64,000 nt of DNA from Ailurus styani. Taxonomy: Eukaryota > Chordata > Mammalia > Carnivora > Ailuridae. Numbering within the stretch: the first letter of the stretch is position 1; each line of letters opens with the position of its first letter. The notes beneath the pieces were generated by a model that worked only from the letters and a program-made list of their open reading frames with translations, was not told where the DNA came from and did not search any database. A program made the position numbers and the translations under genes. Positions 1-12,745 of the stretch are shown here, in pieces. The stretch lies in contig LNAC01000001.1 in assembly GCA_002007465.1 (NCBI GenBank), forward strand, positions 8,761,371 through 8,825,370, given 5' to 3'.

Positions 1-479
1 AGGTGTCTCTGGCAAAATTGGATTTAGAAAAAAAAAGGAAATCCAGACAGGTTCCCAAGATCTCACAGTGCTAGGAGCTGTGACGCCCAGTGCACACCTA
101 TTTCAAAGAACCATTGTGCATCTTAATTACAGGTAAATAGATGGACATAATAGTCTCTGTTGACTCTTTTCAGGTCAATTAGCCACTTAATTATGGTCAG
201 CTCACAGGGTGAAAAACCCAAGTTCCCCACCCCCTGTCAAGACGTTTTGCCAAAGCTTGTCATCCAACCCAATTCAACCACAGTCTATGTAGTGTGTACC
301 ACTTAACAAGGCAATAGGCCCCAGGTAACTGTGGGAGGGAAGGTGGTCACAAAGTTGAATAAAACATTTCATATATCCCTCTTGGCAAAAAAATAATGAT
401 GTAGGGTACCTTTTCTGTAATCAATACAGTTCTAAAAATTGGGCACAAATCATTGTTTTAAGAGGTCAGACTGAAGAGT

Positions 480-705
480 GATAATGGGGATGATGATGAC
501 CACTGTCACCTCCCTTTAACAAGGACCAACCTCAGGACTGCTGTGTTATATGAAGTGTCTCAAAACCCCACCACAGTTCTATAAGGTAGATTTTATTGGC
601 CCATTTTAGAGATGAAATAAAGTAAAAAAAAAATGCCCAGTGACACACAGCTAATAACTAAGTGAGCTGAGCAACAGCTGAACCCCAATTCTATCCACCT
701 CCAGA
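480..705 (+). repeat. MIR-family SINE fragment
   Basis: It has the usual MIR order: a 'TATAAGGTAGATTTTATTGG' box, a degenerate 'CCATTTTAGAGATGAAA' box, then 'GTGACACACAGCTAATAACTAAGTG'-like sequence. It is heavily diverged, so the edges are approximate. Confidence 0.55.
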
Positions 706-839
706 GCCCTGCTTGCTTCCCACTGGCTCCTGCTGCAAAACTTTTGTTGTGATGTGAACACTCCCTCTGGCTCATCTCTTTTACATATTTGATTTTCCAA
801 GAAGCATATTCAAAATAGCAATTTAAAAAATACGGTGTA

Positions 840-1013
840 GGGTGCCTGGGTGGCTCAGTTACTTAAGCTTCTGACTCCTGACTTCAGCTCAGGTCATGAT
901 CTCAGGGTCATGAGTTCAAGCCCCACATCGGGCTCCATGCTGGGTGTGGAGCCTGCTTAAGATTCTCTCTCCCTCTCCTTCTGCTCCTCCCCCCAACCCT
1001 GCTCTAAAAAAAA
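840..1013 (+). mobile_element. Can-SINE (tRNA-derived), older subtype
   Basis: The head 'GGTGCCTGGGTGGCTCAG' is followed by the B-box-like 'GAGTTCAAGCC', a CT-rich stretch and a pure A tail. Imperfect target-site copies (AAAAAATACGGTGTA at 825-839, AAAAAATTCAGTGTA at 1014-1028) flank it. The middle 'CATGCTGGGTGTGGAGCC' belongs to the older carnivore-wide subtype rather than the young subtype seen elsewhere in this window. Confidence 0.9.
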
Positions 1014-1958
1014 AAAAAATTCAGTGTAATTCTAGATTGAGCACCACACAACATGGATCCATGATCTAGGAAAAGTTAAAGCCTTTGTGTTGACCTTCCT
1101 TTTCAATGTCATTTTTAAGAAACCTACCATTCACCATTCTCCATTCACTTTATCATGAGTAACTCACGTCTTCAACCACAAAGCCCAGGGCTAGTGTCCA
1201 GAAGACCACCTGGTGGGCAGCTACCCAACCTTAACCGATCAAACTGTTTCCTTGTGCATGAAAATGAGCACGAGGAATTGTATCAGCCTCCTAGTATTCA
1301 ATGCAGGGACATTATCCACTGTGTCCATCTCTACATGGTTGTTAATCATTTACAGTATTTCTTTACAGCTTAGATAATGCCAGTAATGAAGAGTCATGAA
1401 ATAATCTGCCAGGAAGATTAATTTTCATTGCTCCATCATGTTATAAAACAACCAAATTACCGACATCCAGGTTATCAAACGCTTGGAGTGTGGGAATACG
1501 CTTTTTCCCGACAGTGGCTTTATTATTATGGATAACTCTGATTCCCAAAAGTTTTCTAGGCAAAGTCCACCATCCACTATTTTTCAAGCATCAGGCTTCT
1601 AAGAGCCGTATATCATACTACTGATTAGTATACTGATCTGATGGGATGTATCAAACGGGTAGAATAATAAATTTTTATTTCTTGCAACTGGCATATGCCA
1701 AAAATGGTCATAAAACGCCGACTGTTATTACTCCTCATAATGGTTTAACAGAGAGCAATTATAAGATATGGTTTACCCAACTGTCCAGTTCTCTAGAGAT
1801 TAAAAGGAAAATCAATCGCAAAACTCAGTTGGCCCACTCCAAGTGTAATAAGGCCCCAAACGTCATGCTAATGGAGCTCATAAAGTTGCTAAGATTGTTA
1901 ATATTTTGAGAAGTTGAACTGTTCTCAAATCTTAGGTAACATCAGAATCAAGAGGTCT

Positions 1959-2184
1959 TGGGGGGGTGCCTCCATTTGTTAAGGGTTCAACTGGGTGGCT
2001 CAGCTGGGTGGCTCAGTTGGTTAAGGGTTCAACTCTTCAGTTCAGCTTAGGACATGATCTCATGGGTCCTGAGACTGAGCCCCAAGTTGGGCTCTGTGCT
2101 CAGCAGGGAGTTTGCTTGAGGATCCTGTCCCTTTGCCCCTCCCCCCCTCTCTCCCCCCCAAATAAACAAATCTTAAAAAAAAAA
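1959..2184 (+). mobile_element. Can-SINE with a duplicated head
   Basis: A carnivore tRNA-derived SINE with the usual CT-rich 3' part and AATAAACAAATCTT plus A tail. The head is partly duplicated: TTAAGGGTTCAACT occurs at 1979-1992 and again 42 bases later at 2021-2034, and GGGTGGCTCAG occurs twice in a row. Target-site copies AGAATCAAGAGGTCT (1944-1958) and AGAATCAAGGGGTCT (2185-2199) show that the whole unit is one insertion. Confidence 0.9.
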
Positions 2185-3099
2185 AGAATCAAGGGGTCTG
2201 GGAAGGGTTTAGGAACCCTAAAATGAATGAGGTAATTCTGATACAGGTGATTTTTGAGAATTGCGCATTGAAGTAGTTGACCTATCTGGGTACAGGGCGG
2301 TCTCCCTGGCAGGATGCCCATCATTGACGGTGGGGTCAAGGCACACCTGGTGCAGGGAGCAGACATTAACACTTCCAGTTCTTGCTCTCCACTATTCTTT
2401 TCAGAGGTAAGAGTTAAGGTGTAAAGATAAAGGCCACTCTAACCTTGGGCAAACTGTCTAATTTGTTTAGTTAGCAATTCAAAGGCAGGGTTAAGTGGTT
2501 ATAAGTCATAGAGGCAAGCTTAATTAGAAGAGTTTACCAAGACCCTCCTCCTTCCAGAACCTCCCAGCCCCTTGACCTTCACAGCCTTCAGCTAATGTCC
2601 ACCAGCCTCTCACAAATTCCCTCTTTCTTTCCATCGCCAAGCCTCCAGCTGCCTCCCTTTTCCCTTGTTCTCTGTCATTTGGAATTAAATTAAGCTTAAA
2701 GACATTTTTACTTTCACAGCTGTTATTTTAAAAACCAGAGGACCCCTATTTCAAGTTTCATTTATAAAAGCTTACTAAATATATTTGTGTTTTCTTCCAT
2801 GTTATCAAAATTTTTTCTTTGCATGATGGGGCCCCTCAGTCACTAATTAACTGCTCATCTCTTCGGTGCAAGGCTTTGAGTGGGACCTCTGAAAGCACAA
2901 AGTGTATATTTTTTACATACCTCTGGGTCTCTTGAGGACAGAGACATGTATCACTCATGTCTGCCTTGCTTTCCAGTATGCTCAAAAATAGAGTGATTGC
3001 TCAAAATATAGCTACTGACTTAAGTGGTTCCAGCCTTCAGAAACTTAACCTCCTGACCAGGAGGCGGTTGTAAGTGCAGGGAAAAGAAATCCCCACACA

Positions 3100-3570
3100 G
3101 ATGTACTCAATTATGATTGTTCCCATGACAAAGTACCATCAGCTGGGTAGTTTAAAACAACACAAAGTTATCATCTTATAGTTTGGGAGGGCAGAAGAGC
3201 AAAATGGGCTTCACAGTTTACGATCAAGGTGTCAGCTGGGCTGTGTTCCTTCTAGAGGTGCTCGGGGAGGGGCCATTTCCTTGCCTTTCCCAGTTTCTGG
3301 TGGTGCTCAGACTCCTTGGCTCTTGTCCCCTCCTCTGCCTTCGAAGTGCATCCCTCTAACCTTGGCTTCCGTAGTGCCATCTCCTTTCTTTCCTTCTGTC
3401 CCTCCTGCCTCCCTCTTATGAGGACCCTTGTGGTCACACTGAACCCATCCAGATAGTCCAGAATAATCCTCACATCTCAAGATACTTAATTTAATCACAT
3501 CTGCAAAATCCCTCTTGCTCTGGAGGGTAGCATATTGACAGATTTCAGGGATTGGGATGAAGACATGGGG
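3100..3570. repeat. Probable ancient interspersed repeat, family not named
   Basis: The motif order ('CATGACAAAGTACCATCAGCTGGG', 'GTTTAAAACAACA', later 'TCTTATGAGGACCCTTGTGGTC') is one I recognise from many mammalian genomes. I cannot name the family with certainty. Edges are rough. Confidence 0.4.
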
Positions 3571-3734
3571 GCGGGGTGAAAGTAGGGGTGCTCAGCTGAC
3601 ATCACACAGGCACAGACCTAGGAGTCCAGGAAAGAGGGTTGGGGCAGGGGGAGTCCCCAGATGGGAGTGGTAGGGACTGGCTTTCTAGAACAATAGGCTT
3701 TCCTGCTGAGCCATGAAGGATAGTTCAGGTGGGG

Positions 3735-3862
3735 AGATAAGAGCAGAGTTTTGGAATCAGGCAAACCCGAACTTCAGTTTTCTTCTATGTAGACTAAAAT
3801 AATACCTATTTCATTTATGGTAAGATTAAATAAGATAATATATGTAAAGGGCCTGGCTATGC
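3735..3862 (+). repeat. MIR-family SINE fragment
   Basis: It contains the MIR core-type string 'ACTTCAGTTTTCTTCT' followed by 'AATAATACCTATTTCAT' and 'GATTAAATAAGATAATATATG', in the expected order and spacing. Confidence 0.65.
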
Positions 3863-5399
3863 TATGGAACTAATCTATAGAACATTTACAAACATCAGAG
3901 ATGACGTCCACCTTAACTCATTACGGACTAGTCCCCCTGGAGGCTAAAAGGACACAACAGAAGAGAAACTGTCAGTGAAAAATGTAGCATCCTAAGAGTC
4001 ACCACGTAAACATCTTATGGTGCCACTCTCTTTCCCAGAAGTTACGAGTTCCATATCCAGTGGTCAAGGTCTCTTGCCAAATTACTTGGCTATTTTCATC
4101 CAAAATAAAAAGAAGCTGAGGGTGTGGTCAAGGCAAAGGAAATGCCCTTGGCTCCAGTCAGGAAGCCATTTCCATAACAACCCAACACCACAGTGCGTCT
4201 GGGCAGCGCCATCTTGGGCTGTGCCTGAGCGCTGGCTATTGTCTGCACCCACTGAGGGAAATGCTTCGTCCTCAGCTTTCCTCAGAGAAGGTTTCTTTGA
4301 AAGCATTGGGTTGGGTTTGTGAGCAAACAAATCAGTCTGATGGGAACTGTGGGTGATGATCCTGGCAGCTGACTTGGCCGTGCAGCTGGAGGACTCCTAA
4401 ATGAGCGGAGCCAGCGAGTCTGGAGCATGGGAAGCTCACATTCATCCTCTCTGCGTGCCAGAGCCGTCGCTCGGGGAGAGAATAAAGTCACAGGAACAAG
4501 AAAGTCACAGAAAGACACCCAGTAGCCTCTGGATGTGTTATGGAGAGGTGATATCAGAACACGGGAGGGGCAGTAGAAAGCAAGAGGTGACACCTCCTGA
4601 AGGTGTTGGGTGCCCATCACTCAAGTCCTTCTGCATGACAGTCGCCCAGGTCTGTAAGATTTACATATAAAGGGCTCACGCTCCTACGCCACCTGTTGAG
4701 GGCATCAACTCAATGCCCATGATTTCTGTAGCTCATACTCAAAGTCACTGTAGGATCCAGCTTCCTGTGCCCACTGAGCTCCATAGCTGGTCTCACGATG
4801 GTATCACCACCTCCCCCATTTGCCCTTGTCTGCCAAGCACTGACCCAAAGTTCCATGAGCAAACCTGCACGGAAGTTTGGGGGCATGAAGGGAGTTTATA
4901 GAAGAGCGAGGACATTGAGAAGAAATACTTCCTTCGTTTCTTTACGCCTTCAAGAATTTCCCATTGGCTTCCTGTCATGTGCTGTGCCTCTGGCCCTCTC
5001 TGCCCTTGGTTTTTCTGAGCCTACTAACCTTTCTCTCAGGGCTGCCCGGGAAGAATCCAAATTCATCCCATCTTCTTCAACGAAGCAGTTCAGCCTTCTC
5101 CTTTCTTCTTTCTTCTCCTTTCAGATCAGGTGTTCTGCCTTTTCAACCCTAACGGCCTTCCCAGTCTGCCCCAAAACAAAGAACCATCTGCCGCAGCGCC
5201 CAGCAGCTCCAGACGGCTCTCGGTTCAAATAGCAGCATCCTCTGTTCTCCCCAGAACTCTAAAAACCACGCTTGCTCTGAGTTGGGTGGCATCTCAAAGA
5301 GTATTGTCCCCACACTGGCGAGCCAGCCCGAGGCTTCCCTCCAGCTGAACGGCGCCCCCAGGAAGATGAGGAACGTGTGTCTCATAGACCCTGAAGTCA

Positions 5400-5535
5400 G
5401 TAAAAGCCTGGAGTCGACTCCCTGCTCTTACCAGCAGAGCTTCCTGGGCCGAGCCAGTTAGTCTCTCTGAGCCTCACTGTGCTCATCTCTGAAGTGGTGA
5501 TAACAGCCTACACTGCAGGTGTTATAAAACGAAAA
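5400..5535 (+). repeat. MIR-family SINE fragment
   Basis: The segment 'AGTTAGTCTCTCTGAGCCTC', then 'CTCATCTCTGAAGTGGTGA' and 'TACACTGCAGGTGTTAT', matches the MIR core and tail order. A second, weaker MIR-like piece ('GCCCAGGATTTCATT', 'AAGGTGACCCAGCTGAGTGG') follows at about 5605-5790. Confidence 0.6.
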
Positions 5536-7724
5536 CAAGAGTCCACACACTTCTACGTTCAGTAGCCGTTCTTGCCATGTTCATCACTACTTGTCAAAAA
5601 CTCTTTCGCTCATTATTCTTACCATTTCATCCTCTCAAAACTCTACGAAATAGGTGGGCCCAGGATTTCATTACATTAAAAAGAAAAACAAAAAACCCAC
5701 AGAAGTGAAGGTGCCCCTGGCCAAGGTGACCCAGCTGAGTGGCTGAGCTCAGACCAGAACCGAGGTGCCCCCTCCTCCTAGCAGAGCTGCTCGGGAACTC
5801 AAGCTCCAAGCTGTCGCACTGGGTGGCCGGAAGCGGGCCAGGGAAGGGAGCAAACTTTCTCCCCAGGTAATGTGATTTTTTTAGCAACGTGGTGTGACTG
5901 ATGTTGAACCAGGCCCAGACAGCAGCACGTTTCCTGCAGCCTCGGGCTGGACGGTTCTGCTTGCGTCAACAGAAAGATCGGTTCGAAGCACAGGTGTTTT
6001 CCATCTGGAAGCTGTTTTCCTCTCTCTAGGCCCGATGAAGTGGGGGAACGGGTTCCCTAACAAAGTCCAGATCGGCCCTTTTAACAAGGAGTTTCCTCTT
6101 GTGTTCCCACGTTTTATTAATTCCAGGGCTGTGTCCTCCCACCAACCAAGGCAATAGACACGGCTCGTGATAAAAACACTTTGCAAAAGTGGGCATGGAA
6201 GGACAGCAGCCCAGAGGCCAAGGGGACAGGGACAGAGAGGGGGCAGGAGTGGCTCTGGGGTGGGTCAAGTGGCCAGTTTTGGGCAAGAGAGTTGTCTGGG
6301 CTTCGTGTTTGCATAAATTAAGGCTCACGCTGTTGCAAGAAACAGACACTGGACAGTTGCGAAACTGGCTCGTGCCCAAGGAAGACTCATCATGAACACC
6401 CGGGGCGTCTGGTGGGCCACACGAGGGGGTGGGAACCAGGGCTTGGACTCGCCAGGACCCCCTCCTTTGCTCTGCCCCGTCCATGCCCTGTCTCTCTTGC
6501 TCTCCCTGCCCTTTCTCTCTCTCTCATTGCATTTTCTCTGCTTCTCTAGAAAACCTCAGGCTGCCAACAGCTCTCTCGTTTGAATATGCTCCTTCCAAGA
6601 CACCCGCAACCTGGAGCCTAGAAGCTCCTAGTTCTGACTGAAAAGACCGACAAGTGAAAAGGCAGCGCTCAGCACTGCTTTTAAGTACAAGTCACCCAAG
6701 GTTGGGTGTCAGTTGTCTTCATCAAAGGATGGGTGCCCATGGGAGTGGGGTCCAGAGGCCCAGGAAGGAGGGGTCTCGGCTCGCAAAGCGGCCAGTGCCC
6801 TGGTCCCTGCACGGTGCCAGGAGACAGGCCGCAATGATTAAGAGGCTACCGAGACACCCATCGCCGTTTCCATGTGAATTGGGTGAAGGGTCAGTTCCAA
6901 GCCAAGTGGTGAATGGGAGAAGATGCGAGGGCAGAAGGCCCGCTGGCCTTCAGTGCAGGGTTGTTTGTGCAAAGGCGCAGAGCAGCCACAGGGGGTGCCT
7001 CGTACCGGTTCTGGTGTATTCTGCAGGCCCAAACGTTTCAGCGGGTGCTCCACTCAGCCAGGAATTGACCACCTAAGACTGGGAACAGGAACACATTCAG
7101 AGGATGACCAGGGGACCAGGGGGTGAGGAAACATATCCTAGCAGAGCCGCATGTCCTTTCTGAAGTGTGACGTTAGCCTAGAGAAGGAAAGACAGGCGTA
7201 GGGGCCGGTACACCAGCCACTGTGAAATAGGCAATGTACTGTGGAGCCCCCGCAAGAAACTTGGGACTCACCAGGACTCCGATTTTTGACCCAATACAAG
7301 CCTGAGCTGCCTTTGGGCCTGGGGGCTCCCCATTCTTGGAGGGGCGCATGCAAGGGGTGGGCAGCCATGGTGGTCACTGGTGGAGGAAATTGGGTTACGT
7401 GACTCCTGACTTTTCGTCCTGTGTCAGATGGAGCCCAGTGTTGACCTTATTTGCTGAGTCACAAGCCCTCCTTTTATGGGGCCAACCTGTTGTCTGGATG
7501 GGCCGCCATCGCAGGACGTTGGCGAAGACACTGGACACTGTGCGTCCTGCATCAGCACTTATCTTGGGGGCTGGAAAACCACTCCCTCCGGTAGGTCTTG
7601 AGAAGGTTCTGTGGCCGGTTGCCATGCGAGGTACTGTCCCCTGTGCCCCCTCACGTAGGTTCCACAGTGTGTGACAGGTGTAACAGTTCCCACTCTGCAG
7701 ATCCAGAGACTGAACCCCGTCGCC

Positions 7725-8235
7725 ATAAAGGTCTATCCCTGAGGAAATAGAAAAATCAATTGGGACATATTCATATGATGGACTATAACATGGAGCAAAA
7801 TAGAAATATGTGTGTGTGTATACTTATTATATACATACTATATATAAGGTTTTACATATATATACATTTTACGTATGTATGTAAATGTGTATGTGCAAAC
7901 ACACACTCACACAGGATAGATCTCAAAAGACAAACTTGAGTTAAAAAAAAACAAAGTTGTAGACTAACACACACTAGATATCATTAATAAAATTCCTAAA
8001 GCCCACATAAACCGAAACACACTGCCCATAGATATATGTGTGATATATACATGTATGAAAAACGACACACCAAATTAATAACAAGGGGGTGGGGAGGCAG
8101 GAAGAGTGGGATGGGGTAAAAGCAGTCAGCGGAGAGCTCAGATACGTTTGTAGGGTGTTTCTTTTTTTATTTATCAAAAGGAAATACAGCAAAGTGTAAA
8201 CGATTGTTAAACCCGGTTGGATGGAGGATGGGTGT
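7725..8235 (+). repeat. Old L1 3' fragment (L1M-type)
   Basis: Diverged L1 3'-end sequence: 'TTCATATGATGGACTATAACATG' (the usual one-exposed-copy motif), then 'GATAGATCTCAAAAGACAAAC', then the 3' UTR-like 'AATAACAAGGGGGTGGGGAGG' and 'GTAAACGATTGTTAAACCCGG'. A TA/TG-rich microsatellite at about 7806-7910 sits inside. No coding capacity remains. Confidence 0.6.
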
Positions 8236-10246
8236 TTGCTCGCTGAGAATCAGAAACAGGAAGAAACCAAAGCCTGAGGCCCGAGTCGACTGAAGGTTTC
8301 CGGCGTCGCCTGAGATGCTGGTTAAAATGCATTCCCGGCTGTGCACCCAGCAGCAAGTAGATCGTGACCCAGTTCTTCTCAGCTCCTGCCTCTGCCTCAC
8401 CCCGAGCTGGACCCACCGTGCTCCCCGGCTCCTCCTCCTCTCTTGTCCCCTCCTCTCCCCCCACCCACTGCCTGGAACCCCAGCAGCCTCAGCCAGGGAG
8501 GGGGAACTGCTTGCTCAGCACCCCGGAAAGGGGCAAGTGACTGACATCAGAGCCGAGAAACATCCGACCGTGGCGGGGACCCGGGGGCCCGGGAGGGTAA
8601 GGGGTGGGCACAGAGGAAGGTAAACGTGGCCGTGAATAAACGTTCCCAGCCTGGCAATTCGCCACCTTGGAGAAGACCCACTTGTCGCCTTGGTTCGCAG
8701 CCTTTCCGGCCCAGCATGACAAGGAGACAGGTCCTGCCTCCCCAGGCAGGGGTTCTCGGCTCCAGTGCCTGTCAGCAGGCAGGTTCCCAGGCTCTGCTCT
8801 GGGGGAAGGGGGGGAGTCAAGTACCATGGTGGAGGGGTCCTCAGGCCAGGTGTGTCCCCACAAGCAAATGCACGGTGGCTTAAACCAGATCACAGCCCAG
8901 TGCCGTGGGGGAAACTAAATCCCGCCGACCTTCAGACATGGGGGAACTGCTTAGCCATCAAGGGAAGGTGAATACAGCAGGAGAGGGAAGAAGCCACCCA
9001 AGCGGAATATCAAAGAGGTGCTCCCAGGCTAATCCTGCGGTGCTCCCCTGCCCCTTAGGGCCTAAAATAGTCCCAAATGTCAAAGCACGGGCAGCCAGAG
9101 GCTGCAGGATGCCTCCCAGAGAACAGGCAGGGCGCCGTGTGTCTCTGTGGCTGGCCCCCTCCATCCACTCCTCCGGCGTTCCTGCCTGCCACGCTCTCCT
9201 CCTTGTACCGGGCTGTGGCCTAAGGTCCCTGCCCTTACAGGGGCCGACATTTCAGCCAGAGAAACAAGCAAGAAACGAGCAAATGCCGTCCGGGAGCACC
9301 ACTCAGGAGCAGGGCCTGCGGCGGCCGGAGAACAGAAGGGAGCAGAGAGTAGTGGGGTCGGAGCCACCGCCCCAGGGCCGCATGGTCCGCAGTGGGGGCT
9401 GGACGACGCTGTCGCAGCTTCCTGCTCTCTTGGCTGCTTCCTCCTGGTCTCCTTCCCCTTCGCACCTCCCCGGAGTTTCATGAGGCCAGTTCGCCCCCTA
9501 GTGGACACTCCGCTGCCATCACCCCAGCCAAGGTGTTCAGGGGAAACTTGGCTGCTCTGCCAGCCTAGTAATAAATTAATCCAAGTGTTCTGGGGCTCGG
9601 ATGCAGTATGCCTACTTCACGGATAAAGAGGAGGTTATAAGAACAACCCGTAGGGGGACAGGGGCCCTGTCTGAGCAGAGACCAGCTGGTCCCAAATCGA
9701 GTAGCCCCACACGGCTTGGCAGGGGAGATGCGTGAAGGGAAGAGAGCACATGGGGAGGGCAGGGGCGCCATGCAAGGGGCGAATGGCAGGACCCAAGAGC
9801 CCAAGAGGGACAGGAAGGTGGCTTCATGGAGTAGAGACAACTCTGGTCATCAAAAACCTCCTCGTCCTTCCTGGGCTGTAAGGAATTTTGTCACAAGGAC
9901 AGGGCACTGCCCAGGAGAGGGGTCTGCCCCCGGGACAGAGAAACTCATGCCATGGTGGCCCCCACCCGGAACGCCTCATGGCGCCACTCCAGCCCAAGGC
10001 AGAGCGCTCCCAGGCCTCATGGGTCAAGAACAGATTTTTTTTTTTCCATCAGAACACCTGTTTCTGTCATGGCAAGAGGTTGGATGGGGAAGCTAGGGCT
10101 GGTCGAGTTGGGAGGAGCAGGGTTTGGAACCATGTGGGAGCCACAGAGGAGCCCGGGGCCACACCTGCAGCAGTTAGACCTGGGTTTTTCACTTTTGTTT
10201 AAGGTCAACTCTGCAGGCTTGAACCTGATGGGAGAGACTCTTGCTT

Positions 10247-10450
10247 TTTTTTTTTTAAGATTTTATTTATTTATTTGACAGAGAGAGATCACAAGTAGGC
10301 AGAGGCAGGCAGAGAGAGAGAGAGAGAGAGAGGAGGAAGAAGGCTCCCTGATCAGCAGGGAGCCCGATGCAGGGCTCGATCCCAGGACCCTGAGATCATG
10401 ACCTGAGCCGAAGGCAGAGGCTTAACCCACTGAGCCACCCCAGGTGTCCC
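10247..10450 (-). mobile_element. Can-SINE
   Basis: Inverted carnivore SINE: poly-T, 'AAGATTTTATTTATTTATTTG', a (GA)n stretch, then the reverse of the tRNA-like head ending 'GAGCCACCCCAGGTGTCCC'. A perfect 13-bp target-site duplication, GAGACTCTTGCTT, lies at 10234-10246 and 10451-10463. Confidence 0.95.
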
Positions 10451-10654
10451 GAGACTCTTGCTTGGAGAAGCTCTTCTCCAAAGGACACTGCCCTCTCACC
10501 TTTGCCTAGAACACCTGTCTTGGATCTGCAATCTGGGCCAAGGGAAGCAGAAAGGGGCCGCTGCTGGAGGCTGGTGGAGGTGAGCTGAATCTGAAGCATT
10601 TCCCTGGATCACACAAGGGCTTCCTTTGGCCTAGGGCTTGATCTAGAACCTCAT

Positions 10655-11335
10655 ATTGTTCAGAAGTTTGCTTTTCAATTTTAATTAATAGACCTTATAT
10701 TTTAGAGCAGTTTTAGGCTCACAGAAAAATTAAACAGAAAGTACAGAGTTCCTAGGTACCTTTCCCCCACTAACCCCCTAGCCCCTCATTATCAGTATCT
10801 CCCACTTGAGTGGTACATTTGTTACAATCCACACTGACACATTGTGATCACCCAGAATCCATAGTTTATGTTAGGGTTCACGCCCCTGTTGTAGAGTCTA
10901 TGGGTTTGGACAAACGTGTGCGTCTCTTATTCGTTGCCCTAAAAATCACTCATCCCTCTCTCCCCACTAACTTCTGGCAGCCACTGCTTATTTGCTATTG
11001 TCTCCACAGACTTTTGCCCTTCCAGAATGTCATATAGCTGGAATCCTACAGCATGTAGCCTTCACACATTGGCTTCTTTCCCTCAGAAACAGGCATCTAA
11101 ATTTCCTCCATGTCTTTTCATTGTTGGATTGCTCATTTCTTTTAGGCACTAAATAAAATTTTATCGTGTGGGTGCATCACAGTTAACTTATCCATCCGAC
11201 CACTGACAGACATCTTGGTTGCTTCCAAGTTTTGGCAATTATGAATAAAGCTGCGGTAAACATCTGTGTGCAAGATTTTGTGTGGACATATTTTCTTTCC
11301 AGATGCTTTTCAATGTTTTTACTCTTTGTGGGTCT
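10655..11335 (-). repeat. Old L1 3' end (L1M-type), antisense
   Basis: On the minus strand this ends in the usual L1M 3' terminus: (+)-strand 'TAATTAATAGACCTTATATT' and 'TTAGAGCAGTTTTAGG'. Further in come 'TCCATGTCTTTTCATTG', 'CATCTTGGTTGCTTCCAAG' and 'AATTATGAATAAAGCTGC', all standard in this family. It is 5'-truncated with no open ORF2. Confidence 0.8.
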
Positions 11336-11554
11336 TCAGTTTCACACGCTTTAAGTCATTTGTACTGATGAGAAAACCGTGGCTGACCAATGTTTGCCCC
11401 CTTCCCGGCCTAAATCCAGTGCAGGGACCGGCCTCGGGGCTCAGACCACCGAGGCAGCCACAAGACCCCGCGGGTGCCACCAGGAGGACGTGCTGTGGCC
11501 GCTGCTGTGGGAACCAGCTTGGGGGCTCTGGAGGCAGAAGCCTGGTTTTCTCCC

Positions 11555-11720
11555 TCTGCTCTGACTTTTGTTACTGTGTGTCACTGAACAGGGAAAGCTG
11601 CCTCTCTGAGCTTCGGTTTCCTCCTTCGAAAAGACAGGCAGCGACTGTCACCAGTTCAGGATTCTCTGGGATGGTGGCTGCAAAGCCTTTACACCTCGCC
11701 AGGCACGAAACCAGTGCTGG
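11555..11720 (+). repeat. MIR-family SINE fragment
   Basis: MIR core-like 'CTCTGAGCTTCGGTTTCCTC', followed by 'AAAAGACAGGCAGCGACTG' and a MIR-like tail. Diverged. Confidence 0.5.
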
Positions 11721-12489
11721 AGATAAGTCCCAGCAACAGGCCCTTGGCCAAGATTAAAGTAAGACTGAGTTGATAAGCCCCGAACTCAGTTGTCGTAATC
11801 CAACAGAACATTCTCCGGAAAATTCCATGTGCTTCGATCTACTTTCATTGACGCAAGAGAGCAGCTCAGAGCCTTTCACGTCGACTCCACCTTTCTCGAT
11901 TCCAGTCATTAAATGTCGGTGCAATTAATTGACAAAGGAAAAAGGATAACAAACCGGGAAATAGCTTTAAAAGTTGAGGATTCTTGATTGTGGGGATTTC
12001 TGAGGAGGTTTGAGTCCTACGTTAATGATGTACTAACCTTTCCTTCCTGAGGTTTCTAGGCCACACTCTGTGCTCCCTATCAGTGCAGGGCCTTCGGCTG
12101 CAAAGCACGGTTTCAGCCTGGGAACCGTCTCAGCCCTTGTGCTCCAGCTTTGGCGGCTCACTGGGCGAGAGCTCGGCGCCCTGGCGGGCCAGCTGCGGGT
12201 CTGCGAGGTCTGGGCAATCCGCGGGCGAAAGGAGCCGGGGCCCCGCTGGCTGTTGTCCTCCTCACAGCATTTATGACCTTTGCATGGCGGTGATGCCCAT
12301 GAAACAGGGTGCGAGCTTTCTCGTTTTGCAAAGTCATGCTTACAAACCAGCCACTGAACCTGCGTTGGGCCAACTTTTCTTTACCGCTTCAGAGACGGCC
12401 CCATGGAAAATTCTGTCACAGAGGTTACTGGGCATCCCCAGCAAACGTGGATAAAGGCCTAGTGGCAAAAAGAGAGGATTCCGGAGCTA

Positions 12490-12605
12490 GATGCCTGAGC
12501 TCCAATTCACCAGTTTACCTTCCTCCTTGCTGCGTGACTCCCGGCTGGTCACCTGATGCTCTGTGCCTCAGTGTCCTGATCTGTAAAATGGGGATTGGAA
12601 CAGAA
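12490..12605 (+). repeat. MIR-family SINE fragment
   Basis: Clear MIR core: 'CTTGCTGCGTGACTCCCGGC', 'CTGTGCCTCAGTGTCC', 'TGATCTGTAAAATGGGGAT'. Confidence 0.75.
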
Positions 12606-12654
12606 ACGGCCTCCTCAGGAGGCTGGGAAGCGAGGCATACAGCGCACTCCCATG

Positions 12655-12745
12655 GCAGGTGGGGGGGATGGCGGTGACAACCCTCGGGGTGCAGAAGGAG
12701 GAGGAGGAGGGGCAGGGGCAGGAGGAGGGGGAGGGGACGGCCTGA
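12655..12745 (+). repeat. G-rich purine tract
   Basis: A run of (GGA)n and G4-6 blocks separated by short loops on the plus strand. It could form a G-quadruplex. No gene lies across it. Confidence 0.7.
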